A stretch of 6,250 nucleotides of DNA. Source: Lachnospiraceae bacterium. Lineage in GTDB: Bacteria; Bacillota; Clostridia; Lachnospirales; Lachnospiraceae. Positions within the stretch are counted from its first letter, which is position 1. Each line of letters starts with the position of its first letter. The stretch is from contig JAILJL010000129.1 in assembly GCA_024694785.1 (NCBI GenBank), positions 1 through 6,250 on the forward strand, written 5' to 3'. The position numbers were made by a program, and so were the translations under genes. Positions 1 to 5,765 of this stretch are shown one piece after another. The notes under the pieces were generated by a model. The model did no database searches. It saw only the letters and a program-made list of their open reading frames with translations, and was not told where the DNA came from.

Positions 1-2069
1 ATGCGATTAAATTGAATTACATTGTATCTATATGGCTCTGTGCATGTGAAGTGCGATTGCCATATGGTTATAAGATCATCAAGTTCCAAAGGGTCATCCA
101 AAGTAACCAACAGAGTATTGTGATCGATAAATTTGGTCGATTGCTGGTCATCATTAACATATACCTTGCTGTAGTTGGTGAAGTTTTCACCGATTACGAA
201 GTAGGAATTCTCTTTTGAGGAATTCGGCAATATGTTAAATATCGAGATTTTATCAAGGCCCATAACCATTTCCGTCTTTTTGTATGGGTTGACACCATTG
301 AACAATAAGTGGTCGCCGTAGAGCATGTCGTATTCGATTGCGGCCAGATGTTCTTTGAAATTAGGGTCATTCTTGTGAGTCTGGCGGAATGTATTGATAA
401 CACCATTATGCATACCGAGCTTCTCAAGCAGGTAAGAGCTGAGTTTGTCAGCGGCAAGGTCTCTATGCCCGAATTCATATCCACAGTTGGAGTAGATTAT
501 GTAATCGGTCTGGTAAAGAGAGCGATTATCAAGTTCTGACTGCTGAATCTCAAGAGAAGGCAGATGGTCACCATACATAACGAGTATGGTGTCTTCGTCG
601 AAGTTGTCAATGGCTTCAACAAGAGCACCTACAAATTCATCCATCTCGTAGAGCATATTTGCATAATACTCAAGCTGGACTCTTGTCGAAGCGCGTTCCG
701 GAGAAGTCTTCTTAATGGCAATGTGCCTGTCGTATCTTGCATTCGGAGTATAACCGCCGTGGCCCTGTACCGAAATCGTATATACAAGGTCCTGACCCTC
801 CGTTGAATTAAGACATTTGAAGATATATTCCGGGAGAATGGCATCCTTGGCCCATCCAAGGATAGTCTTCTCATAATCCTGCATGTATTCGATAGAAGTG
901 AAATCATTAAAGCCAAGGTTGGCATATACTATATGCCTGCTGTAGAATTTACCGGTATTGTTGTGAATTGCGTGGCAGGTATAGCCGTAAGGCTTAAGAT
1001 TATTGGCGAGACTTTCCGCGGTGTTTTCTTTAAGGACCGACTTAAAAGGATATTCGCCGGCGCCAAAGTCATCCATACACATGCCGGTAAGAACCTCGAA
1101 TTCAGTGTTAACCGTACCGGCACCGATAACCGGAACGGACAAAAGACCGCCGTTTTCTCTTTGAAGTCGCGTAAAGTTAGGAATTACCGGGGCCGTGAAT
1201 TCTACATCATTTAATTCCTGTACATTGAAGAATGTCTCCAATTGAACAAATATGATATTCGGAGTCTTCTCGGCAGTAGACTCCGCAAGAGTAACATTCT
1301 GGCCGGAGAAGATGGATTTGATGCTTTCCGAAGAATAATCCTTAGGCTTATTAACTCCCGTATCGATCAAACTATTGGTGAAACAATATACAAAGCCGTT
1401 ATTTCTATATGCGGCGGATAATTCGGCAAACTGGGCTTCCATATGACCTGCAGCAACAAGACCCTTAACCGAACCTACAGCCAGGAGAAAGAAAATCGCA
1501 ATAGCTGCAAGAGCGTTTAAATAGTGTATCTTGTGAGTAACCTTCGGAGCCTTGAAGAAAAGAAATATAAGGCCGGCAAAAGCTGCAGCGACAAGGATTC
1601 CGATAAGGACAATCTGGAAGTTGTTAAAGTATTTCTGAATAACCTCGAATAAGGATTCAATCAGGAATAAGTCATTGGCTGTAAACGGTGTTACACGATT
1701 TAATAAAAGCACCAGATTCGATATACCGAAAGTCATCCAGACAGCGCTTAATACACAGATAAGGAACAGACGCCTCTTGATAAGAAGGGCAAAAGAAAGT
1801 GTAAAAGCGATGATAAGTACATTTGCGATGAAAATAAGCGGTGAATGGAACATGAATCTAATGCCTTTTGTAAAAGATTTGAGTTCCATACATTGGATAA
1901 TAAAGAAAAGTGCAATAGGCCATATGATGAACATATGGATAAATGTAAATCTGATAGGGTTCTTTTCATATTGCGCTTTTATCAAAGCACGACATTTTTT
2001 ACAAGCGCCGATAATTTCGGCAATTACAATCATAATGCTACTTAAAACTGACAGAAATTTCTCTTTCAT
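1..2069 (-). CDS. LtaS-type membrane phosphoglycerol transferase / sulfatase-family protein, 3' end cut by window edge
   Basis: Reading the minus strand from the ATG at 2069-2067 gives 689 codons with no stop before the window edge, so the C-terminus is missing. A Shine-Dalgarno (AGGAAG, 2078-2083) lies 8 nt upstream. About five hydrophobic helices (residues ~43-61, 75-96, 100-123, 151-172, 183-205) precede an extracytoplasmic alkaline-phosphatase-fold domain (~269-560). The metal and catalytic set of LtaS enzymes appears intact: E278 in NIIFVQLETF, nucleophile T319 in GAGTVNTEF, D501-H502 in YGDHLPSL, and likely phosphate-contacting H369, R378 and H437 (QGHGGY). Family members transfer glycerol phosphate from phosphatidylglycerol onto lipoteichoic acid or related envelope glycans outside the membrane. 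Residues ~605-670 (motif YFVIGENFTNYSKVYVND) look like an IPT/TIG beta domain; S. aureus LtaS (about 646 aa) lacks this, so the protein is longer than that model. Family membership is secure; the exact polymer made is not. It is transcribed divergently from the sirtuin gene. Confidence 0.93.
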   Translation of the reverse strand, partial: MKEKFLSVLSSIMIVIAEIIGACKKCRALIKAQYEKNPIRFTFIHMFIIWPIALFFIIQCMELKSFTKGIRFMFHSPLIFIANVLIIAFTLSFALLIKRRLFLICVLSAVWMTFGISNLVLLLNRVTPFTANDLFLIESLFEVIQKYFNNFQIVLIGILVAAAFAGLIFLFFKAPKVTHKIHYLNALAAIAIFFLLAVGSVKGLVAAGHMEAQFAELSAAYRNNGFVYCFTNSLIDTGVNKPKDYSSESIKSIFSGQNVTLAESTAEKTPNIIFVQLETFFNVQELNDVEFTAPVIPNFTRLQRENGGLLSVPVIGAGTVNTEFEVLTGMCMDDFGAGEYPFKSVLKENTAESLANNLKPYGYTCHAIHNNTGKFYSRHIVYANLGFNDFTSIEYMQDYEKTILGWAKDAILPEYIFKCLNSTEGQDLVYTISVQGHGGYTPNARYDRHIAIKKTSPERASTRVQLEYYANMLYEMDEFVGALVEAIDNFDEDTILVMYGDHLPSLEIQQSELDNRSLYQTDYIIYSNCGYEFGHRDLAADKLSSYLLEKLGMHNGVINTFRQTHKNDPNFKEHLAAIEYDMLYGDHLLFNGVNPYKKTEMVMGLDKISIFNILPNSSKENSYFVIGENFTNYSKVYVNDDQQSTKFIDHNTLLVTLDDPLELDDLITIWQSHFTCTEPYRYNVIQFNR

Positions 2070-2102
2070 AACTATTTCTTCCTATTATTAATACATACAA
2101 AA

Positions 2103-2111
2103 TGCTATAAT
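2103..2111 (+). promoter_or_regulatory. Candidate extended -10 promoter for cobB-DUF951
   Basis: TGCTATAAT on the plus strand is a perfect extended -10, but there is no good -35 17 nt upstream (TATTAT, 2083-2088). Transcription would start near 2118 and leave about 100 nt of leader before cobB. It is an exact inverted copy of the -10 used by the divergent gene at 2140-2148. A later alternative, TTGATG at 2175 with GAATTA at 2198, is weaker and would place the start on the ribosome binding site. Confidence 0.45.
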
Positions 2112-2139
2112 GTATATAACAATTAACGAAAACTAAATG

Positions 2140-2168
2140 ATTATAGCAGAATAATGTGCAAAAATCAA
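2140..2168 (-). promoter_or_regulatory. Extended -10 sigma-A-type promoter for the LtaS-like gene
   Basis: Read on the minus strand, TTGATT (plus 2163-2168) is followed by a 17-nt spacer and TATAAT (plus 2140-2145), with TGC directly before the -10. The expected start near 2133 would give a leader of about 64 nt. The -10 is a perfect consensus with the extended TGn element and ideal spacing. No start site has been measured. Confidence 0.72.
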
Positions 2169-2203
2169 ATCAAGTTGATGAAACTTTGTAAACTTTTGAA
2201 TTA

Positions 2204-2209
2204 AGGGAG
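2204..2209 (+). promoter_or_regulatory. Ribosome binding site that fixes the cobB start
   Basis: AGGGAG ends 8 nt before the ATG at 2218. An in-frame GTG at 2209 overlaps this Shine-Dalgarno and has no site of its own, so the ATG at 2218 is the better start and removes three residues from the longest frame. Confidence 0.8.
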
Positions 2210-2217
2210 TGGTGCAA

Positions 2218-2946
2218 ATGTATGAACAGTTAACACAGATGCTTAGAGAATCCGATAATATCGTATTCTTTGGCGGTGCAGGAGTAAGTACCGCAAGCAA
2301 CATCCCGGACTTTAGATCTTCAGACGGACTATATTCAAAGAAATTATTAAGAAGATGTTCGCCGGAAGAAGCAGTCTCACATACATTTCTTATTCAGTAT
2401 CCCGAGGAGTTCTATGAGTTTTATAAGAAGAATCTCGTATATCCGGATGCCAAGCCGAATGATTGCCATATAGCGCTGGCGAAGCTTGAACAGATGGGTA
2501 AGCTTAAGGCAATCGTTACCCAGAATATCGACGGGCTTCATCAAAAGGCGGGTTCGAAGGTTGTATATGAACTTCATGGCTCGACAGAGAGGAATTATTG
2601 CAGGAAGTGCGGTAAGAAGTTTGATGTTAATTATATTCTGGCAGCAGACGGAGAACCGATCTGTGATGCGTGCGGAGGCAAGGTAAGGCCTGATGTTGTA
2701 CTTTACGAGGAAGGTCTTAATGAAGCGACCGTGATGAAAGCAATAGACGCAATTGCAGCTGCGGATATGCTGATTGTCGGCGGAACATCGCTGGTTGTCT
2801 ATCCGGCAGCAGGACTTATAAGATATTTCAGAGGCAAGAATCTTGTACTTATCAATAAGACCATAACCGGAGCGGAGGGTATGGCAGATCTTGTTATAAA
2901 TGATGATATTGCCAAGGTTATGAAAGAAGCAGTTAACGCATTATAG
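2218..2946 (+). CDS. cobB: NAD-dependent protein deacylase, SIR2 (sirtuin) family
   Basis: This 242-residue soluble protein matches the usual length of bacterial sirtuins. Sirtuins remove acyl groups from lysines using NAD+, releasing nicotinamide and O-acyl-ADP-ribose. Motifs in order are the Rossmann NAD loop FFGGAGVSTASNIPDFRS (17-34), TQNIDGLHQKAG (101-112) with Q102, N103 and D105, catalytic H120 in ELHGS, and a structural zinc site formed by C128, C131, C149 and C152. These are followed by the adenosine-pocket motif GGTSLVVYPA (188-197) and INK (212-214). All catalytic and zinc residues are present, so it should be active. The substrates cannot be read from sequence; acetyl-lysine on metabolic enzymes such as acetyl-CoA synthetase is the textbook case. 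A DUF951 gene follows after 15 nt with no terminator between, suggesting cotranscription. Confidence 0.96.
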   Translation: MYEQLTQMLRESDNIVFFGGAGVSTASNIPDFRSSDGLYSKKLLRRCSPEEAVSHTFLIQYPEEFYEFYKKNLVYPDAKPNDCHIALAKLEQMGKLKAIVTQNIDGLHQKAGSKVVYELHGSTERNYCRKCGKKFDVNYILAADGEPICDACGGKVRPDVVLYEEGLNEATVMKAIDAIAAADMLIVGGTSLVVYPAAGLIRYFRGKNLVLINKTITGAEGMADLVINDDIAKVMKEAVNAL

Positions 2947-2961
2947 GATTAAGGAAAAGAT

Positions 2962-3147
2962 ATGGACATTAAAGTGGGCGATAAGCTGGAGATGAAAAAA
3001 GCGCATCCCTGCGGAGCTACCGTGTGGGAAGTCTTAAGAATAGGTGCCGATATCAAGATTAAGTGTACAGGTTGCGGACATGAGATTATGAATCCGAGGA
3101 CCAAAGTTGAAAAAGGTATCAAAAAAATAATAAATAGTGGAAATTAA
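2962..3147 (+). CDS. DUF951 family small protein (YyzM-like)
   Basis: This 61-residue protein starts at an ATG 6 nt after AAGGA (2951-2955). It carries the typical DUF951 pattern: an N-terminal VGDKLEMKKAHPCG stretch (5-18), then WEVLRIGADIKIKC (22-35), CTGCGHEIMNPR (35-46) and a lysine-rich tail. C17, C35 and C38 could bind metal or nucleic acid, but that is inference. The family is found across Firmicutes and commonly lies near rpsF, often beside the GTPase gene ychF; in B. subtilis the homologue is yyzM. Here ychF is not between it and rpsF, and a sirtuin gene lies upstream instead. No biochemical role is established that I can name. It probably shares a transcript with cobB, and no clear terminator follows it. 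Confidence 0.9.
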   Translation: MDIKVGDKLEMKKAHPCGATVWEVLRIGADIKIKCTGCGHEIMNPRTKVEKGIKKIINSGN

Positions 3148-3150
3148 TGC

Positions 3151-3179
3151 TTGAAATGGACAGAGTTATATGCTAAACT
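3151..3179 (+). promoter_or_regulatory. Predicted promoter of the rpsF-ssb-rpsR operon
   Basis: TTGAAA (3151-3156), a 17-nt spacer and TAAACT (3174-3179) preceded by TGC form an extended -10 promoter with a four-of-six -10. Transcription would begin near 3186, leaving a leader of about 70 nt before rpsF. It lies just after the DUF951 stop, so some read-through from cobB-DUF951 into rpsF is also possible. Confidence 0.6.
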
Positions 3180-3186
3180 ATAACTC
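3163..3186 (+). repeat. Palindrome spanning the -10 of the rpsF promoter
   Basis: GAGTTATA (3163-3170) and TATAACTC (3179-3186) are perfect 8-bp inverted arms separated by 8 nt. Two further outer pairs (3160-3161 with 3188-3189) form across one mismatch. The gap holds most of the predicted -10 (3174-3179). The arms are AT-rich and no run of T follows directly, so a terminator for DUF951 is unlikely; an operator or chance are the alternatives. Confidence 0.5.
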
Positions 3187-3200
3187 CGTGATATTATATA

Positions 3201-3246
3201 TTTTCCTTGTTCCCGACTTGTTCGGGGGCCAGAGACCAAAAGGAGG
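3201..3246 (+). promoter_or_regulatory. Structured rpsF leader; candidate S6:S18 autoregulatory RNA motif
   Basis: CCCGA (3212-3216) pairs with TCGGG (3222-3226) around a 5-nt loop, extendable by G3209-C3229 through two G-U pairs. Flanking this hairpin, TTTCCTT (3202-3208) can pair with AAGGAGG (3240-3246), five Watson-Crick and two G-U pairs, which would bury the rpsF Shine-Dalgarno. An S6:S18-binding mRNA motif, a CCG presented beside a stem and hairpin, is known in many bacterial rpsF leaders. The location and a CCG (3213-3215) fit, but here the CCG falls in the stem in the simplest fold, so the match is tentative. Confidence 0.45.
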
Positions 3247-3257
3247 TACTACAAAGC

Positions 3258-3548
3258 ATGAAGAAATATGAATTAGCACTCGTTCTTAATGCAAAGTTAG
3301 AGGATGACGCAAGAAGCGCCAAGCTCGAGAAGATTAAGGAAATGATCGCGCACTTCGGTGGAACAATCACTAATGTAGATGATTGGGGCAAGAAGAAGCT
3401 TGCTCATTACATTCAGAAGATGAGCGAAGGATTTTACTACTTCATCCAGTTTGATGCAGAAGCAACAACTCCGGCTGAGTTAGAAGAGCGTCTTCGTATT
3501 GAAGAGAATGTCATCAGATACTTATGCGTTAGACAGGACGAAGAATAG
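3258..3548 (+). CDS. rpsF: 30S ribosomal protein S6
   Basis: This 96-residue protein has the standard S6 length and pattern: N-terminal KKYELALVLNAKL (2-14), a helix with EKIKEMIAHFGG (24-35), then WGKKKLAHYIQKMSEGFYYFIQFDA (43-67) and the C-terminal RIEENVIRYLCVRQDEE (80-96). S6 heterodimerises with S18 and binds the platform of the 30S subunit near helix 23 of 16S rRNA. The ATG at 3258 follows AGGAGG (3241-3246) by 11 nt; the frame extends upstream to a TTG at 3207, but those residues do not look like S6 and overlap the structured leader. There is no long acidic C-terminal extension of the E. coli kind. The ssb gene follows after 26 nt, with its own ribosome binding site. Confidence 0.98.
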   Translation: MKKYELALVLNAKLEDDARSAKLEKIKEMIAHFGGTITNVDDWGKKKLAHYIQKMSEGFYYFIQFDAEATTPAELEERLRIEENVIRYLCVRQDEE

Positions 3549-3574
3549 AATCGTTTAATAAGGAAGGTAATCGC

Positions 3575-4003
3575 ATGAACAAAGTTATTTTGATGGGTAG
3601 ACTGACAAGAGATCCTGAGGTTAGATACACAGGAGCGGATTCATCGGCAGTTGCAAGATATACACTTGCTGTAGACAGACGTTTTAAGAAAGACGGCGGC
3701 GATGCAGCGGATTTTATACAGTGTGTTGCATTCGGAAAGAGTGGAGAGTTTGCTGAGAAGTACTTTAAGAAGGGAACCAAGATTGTTGTCGAGGGACGCA
3801 TTCAGACAGGTTCTTATGAGAAGGACGGACAGAGAATCTATACCACCGATGTTGTAGTTGAGCAGCAGGAATTTGCCGAGAGCAAAGCAAGCCAGTCAGA
3901 GTCGGCAGGTAATTTCGAGCCACAGTCGGCACCGAGTTCTGCGGTAGGCGAGGGATTCATGAATATTCCTGACGCCGTTGGAGAAGAGTTACCATTCGCA
4001 TAA
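3575..4003 (+). CDS. ssb: Single-stranded DNA-binding protein
   Basis: This 142-residue SSB binds single-stranded DNA during replication, recombination and repair, and recruits partner enzymes through its tail. The OB-fold occupies residues 1-~100, with characteristic MNKVILMGRLTRDPEVRYT (1-19), DFIQCVAFGKSGEFAEKYFKKG (46-67) and the VEGRIQTGSYEKDG block (72-85). A flexible Ser/Ala/Glu-rich linker of about 35 residues follows, then the acidic tip. The tip reads VGEELPFA: the usual acidic-x-Pro-Phe ending carries an extra alanine after the phenylalanine, confirmed by the codons TTC GCA TAA. The ATG at 3575 lies 7 nt after AGGAAGG (3561-3567). Position between rpsF and rpsR is the classic Firmicutes arrangement for the housekeeping SSB (ssbA type), so this is not a plasmid or phage copy. 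Confidence 0.97.
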   Translation: MNKVILMGRLTRDPEVRYTGADSSAVARYTLAVDRRFKKDGGDAADFIQCVAFGKSGEFAEKYFKKGTKIVVEGRIQTGSYEKDGQRIYTTDVVVEQQEFAESKASQSESAGNFEPQSAPSSAVGEGFMNIPDAVGEELPFA

Positions 4004-4036
4004 GATGATAGCTCATTACAATAGGAGGTAATAAGA

Positions 4037-4303
4037 ATGGCTTTTAATAAGACAGACAGACCGGATGGCGCTATGAAGAGACGTCCTAACGGTATGCATA
4101 GAAGAAAAAAAGTATGTGTATTCTGCGGTAGTGATAACACTATTGATTACAAGGGTACAGCTAAGCTTAAGAAGTATATCTCTGAGAGAGGCAAGATTCT
4201 TCCTAGAAGAATTACAGGCAACTGTGCTAAGCATCCGAGAGCCCTTACCGCAGTTATCAAGAGAGCTAGTCATATTGCATTAATGCCATATGTACAGGAC
4301 TAA
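4037..4303 (+). CDS. rpsR: 30S ribosomal protein S18, cysteine-containing (C+) form
   Basis: At 88 residues this is a normal-length S18, the partner of S6 on the 30S platform. The conserved core [20 protein letters not shown] (37-56), [10 protein letters not shown] (57-66) and the C-terminal [15 protein letters not shown] (72-86) are present, after a basic N-terminal arm. C27 and C30 (CVFC) together with C63 and H66 form a CxxC...CxxH set typical of S18 forms that can bind zinc; B. subtilis S18, as I recall it, lacks this set. The ATG at 4037 follows AGGAGG (4023-4028) by 8 nt. It is the last gene of the operon and is followed by a strong terminator. Confidence 0.98.
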   Translation: MAFNKTDRPDGAMKRRPNGMHRRKKVCVFCGSDNTIDYKGTAKLKKYISERGKILPRRITGNCAKHPRALTAVIKRASHIALMPYVQD

Positions 4304-4319
4304 TACATTATAATATTTT

Positions 4320-4347
4320 GCGGGACCTTATAGGTCCCGCTTTTTTT
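4320..4347 (+). terminator. Rho-independent terminator of the rpsF operon
   Basis: A perfect 8-bp GC-rich stem, GCGGGACC (4320-4327) with GGTCCCGC (4333-4340), closes a TTATA loop and runs straight into seven Ts (4341-4347). It lies 17 nt after the rpsR stop and separates the ribosomal operon from glyA. Confidence 0.95.
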
Positions 4348-4366
4348 GGTTTGCGCACTTTAATGC

Positions 4367-4395
4367 TTGTCTTTGCATACCTGCACTGATATAAT
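4367..4395 (+). promoter_or_regulatory. Extended -10 promoter of glyA
   Basis: TTGTCT (4367-4372), a 17-nt spacer and a consensus TATAAT (4390-4395) preceded by TGA make a strong extended -10 promoter. The predicted start near 4402 gives a leader of about 60 nt, too short for a glycine riboswitch, and none is visible. Confidence 0.8.
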
Positions 4396-4426
4396 TAAAT
4401 GTGGAATGATTTGTTGATTTATGCAA
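4373..4426 (+). repeat. Inverted repeat flanking the glyA -10 and start site
   Basis: TTGCATA (4373-4379) and TATGCAA (4420-4426) are exact 7-bp inverted arms 40 nt apart, one in the promoter spacer and one in the leader. The right arm also lies in a weak hairpin, TTGATTT (4414-4420) with AAGTCAA (4425-4431). It could be a paired repressor site or chance in AT-rich DNA. Confidence 0.25.
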
Positions 4427-4461
4427 GTCAATTTTGATTTTCATGAGGAGGTAATATCAAA

Positions 4462-5706
4462 ATGTATAGTTTTGATGAAATCAAGAAAGTTGATCCGGAA
4501 ATCGCTGATGCGATTCAGGCTGAGAATGACAGACAGAATTCTCACATTGAGCTTATTGCATCAGAGAATGTGGTAAGCAAAGCAGTTCTTGCAGCTATGG
4601 GAAGCCAGCTTACCAATAAGTATGCAGAGGGTTACCCGGGCAAGAGATATTATGGAGGATGCGAGTGCGTAGATGTTGTAGAGAACATTGCACGTGATAG
4701 AGCAAAAGAGTTGTTCCATTGCGATTATGTTAACGTTCAGCCTCACTCCGGCGCACAGGCTAATATGGCAGTTTTCTTTGCCATTATGAATCCGGGCGAC
4801 ACATTTATGGGTATGGCACTTGATCAGGGTGGTCATTTATCACACGGATCGCCTGTTAATATGTCCGGTAAGTACTTTAATGTAGTACCTTACGGCGTTA
4901 ACGAAGATGGCGTTATCGATTACGATAATGTTAGAAAGATCGCATTAGAGTGCAAGCCTAAGTTAATTGTATGCGGTGCATCTGCATATGCACGTATAAT
5001 CGATTTCAAGAAGTTCAGAGAAATCGCTGATGAAGTTGGTGCAGTACTTATGGCTGATATCGCACACATCGCAGGTCTTGTAGCTACAGGCCTTCATCCA
5101 AGTCCATTCCCTTATGTAGATGTTGCTACAACAACAACACATAAGACATTAAGAGGACCTCGTGGCGGTATGATTATGGCTACAGCAGAAGCAAACGAGA
5201 AGTTTAACTTCAATAAGGCAGTATTCCCTGGAATTCAGGGTGGTCCTTTAATGCACGTAATAGCCGGTAAGGCAGTAGCTTTCAAGGAAGCATTACAGCC
5301 TTCATTCAAAGAGTATCAGCAGCAGATTCTTAAGAACTGCCAGACTCTTGCGACAGAGCTTCAGAAGAGAGGCTTCAAGCTTGTATCCGGAGGTACGGAT
5401 AACCACTTAATGCTTGTAGATCTTACAAACATGAATATTACAGGTAAGGAATGCGAGAAGTTACTCGACTCCGCTAATATTACATGTAACAAGAATACAA
5501 TTCCTAACGATCCTGCATCACCATTTGTTACAAGTGGTGTTCGTCTTGGTACTGCAGCAGTAACAAGTCGCGGATTCAAGGAAGAGGATATGGTAGTAGT
5601 AGCAGAAGCTATGGCACTTGCAATTAAAGAGCGCGACAATGGTGGCGTTGATAAGGCTAAGGAGCTTGTAGCAACTCTTACCAAGAAGTATCCTTTATAT
5701 GCATAA
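4462..5706 (+). CDS. glyA: Serine hydroxymethyltransferase
   Basis: This complete 414-residue, PLP-dependent cytosolic enzyme interconverts serine and glycine, passing a one-carbon unit to tetrahydrofolate for purine, thymidylate and methionine synthesis. Landmarks are [10 protein letters not shown] (30-39), E56 in [13 protein letters not shown] (54-66), HSGAQAN (95-101), H125 in the GGHLSHG loop, D199 and H202 in [10 protein letters not shown] (197-206), the PLP lysine K228 in [14 protein letters not shown] (223-236), and the carboxylate-binding R361 in SGVRLGT. Length and all key residues agree with bacterial GlyA (E. coli 417 aa). The ATG at 4462 follows AGGAGG (4446-4451) by 10 nt. It has its own promoter and sits behind the rpsR terminator, so it is independent of the ribosomal operon. 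Heavy use of a few codons (GCA, GTA, AAG, CTT) suggests high expression. No T-tailed terminator follows, so read-through into the next gene is likely. Confidence 0.98.
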   Translation: MYSFDEIKKVDPEIADAIQAENDRQNSHIELIASENVVSKAVLAAMGSQLTNKYAEGYPGKRYYGGCECVDVVENIARDRAKELFHCDYVNVQPHSGAQANMAVFFAIMNPGDTFMGMALDQGGHLSHGSPVNMSGKYFNVVPYGVNEDGVIDYDNVRKIALECKPKLIVCGASAYARIIDFKKFREIADEVGAVLMADIAHIAGLVATGLHPSPFPYVDVATTTTHKTLRGPRGGMIMATAEANEKFNFNKAVFPGIQGGPLMHVIAGKAVAFKEALQPSFKEYQQQILKNCQTLATELQKRGFKLVSGGTDNHLMLVDLTNMNITGKECEKLLDSANITCNKNTIPNDPASPFVTSGVRLGTAAVTSRGFKEEDMVVVAEAMALAIKERDNGGVDKAKELVATLTKKYPLYA

Positions 5707-5717
5707 TCTGATTTAGG

Positions 5718-5737
5718 GACTTCTTATTTAAGAAGTC
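5718..5737 (+). repeat. Intercistronic hairpin between glyA and the next gene
   Basis: GACTTCTT (5718-5725) and AAGAAGTC (5730-5737) form a perfect 8-bp stem with an ATTT loop, 11 nt after the glyA stop. The sequence after it (AACGATATAG) has no U-tract, so it is not a standard intrinsic terminator. It may protect the glyA mRNA 3' end or attenuate read-through. Confidence 0.6.
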
Positions 5738-5765
5738 AACGATATAGAGAGGGTGGTGCGCTTAG

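Noticed and set aside
12..218. Small plus-strand ORF at the left edge
   Set aside because: It lies antisense within the long LtaS-like gene, lacks a ribosome binding site and has no recognisable protein pattern.
309..1214. Several plus-strand ORFs of 76-93 codons at 309-539, 564-806 and 933-1214
   Set aside because: All are antisense shadows of the LtaS-like catalytic domain, whose motifs are intact on the minus strand.
1675..2091. 138-codon plus-strand ORF
   Set aside because: It is antisense to the transmembrane region of the LtaS-like gene, and its start has no Shine-Dalgarno.
3207..3257. Upstream TTG start extending S6 by 17 residues
   Set aside because: The extension is not S6-like and covers the structured leader; AGGAGG at 3241-3246 serves the ATG at 3258.
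3838..4273. Minus-strand ORFs opposite ssb and rpsR
   Set aside because: They are shadows of strongly conserved genes and lack ribosome binding sites.
4443..4454. Three-codon mini-ORF (ATG AGG AGG TAA) over the glyA Shine-Dalgarno
   Set aside because: The ATG happens to precede AGGAGG; it has no ribosome binding site of its own and no leader-peptide character.
4402..4461. Possible riboswitch upstream of glyA
   Set aside because: The leader is only about 60 nt, with one weak AT-rich hairpin; nothing resembles a glycine, THF or SAM aptamer.
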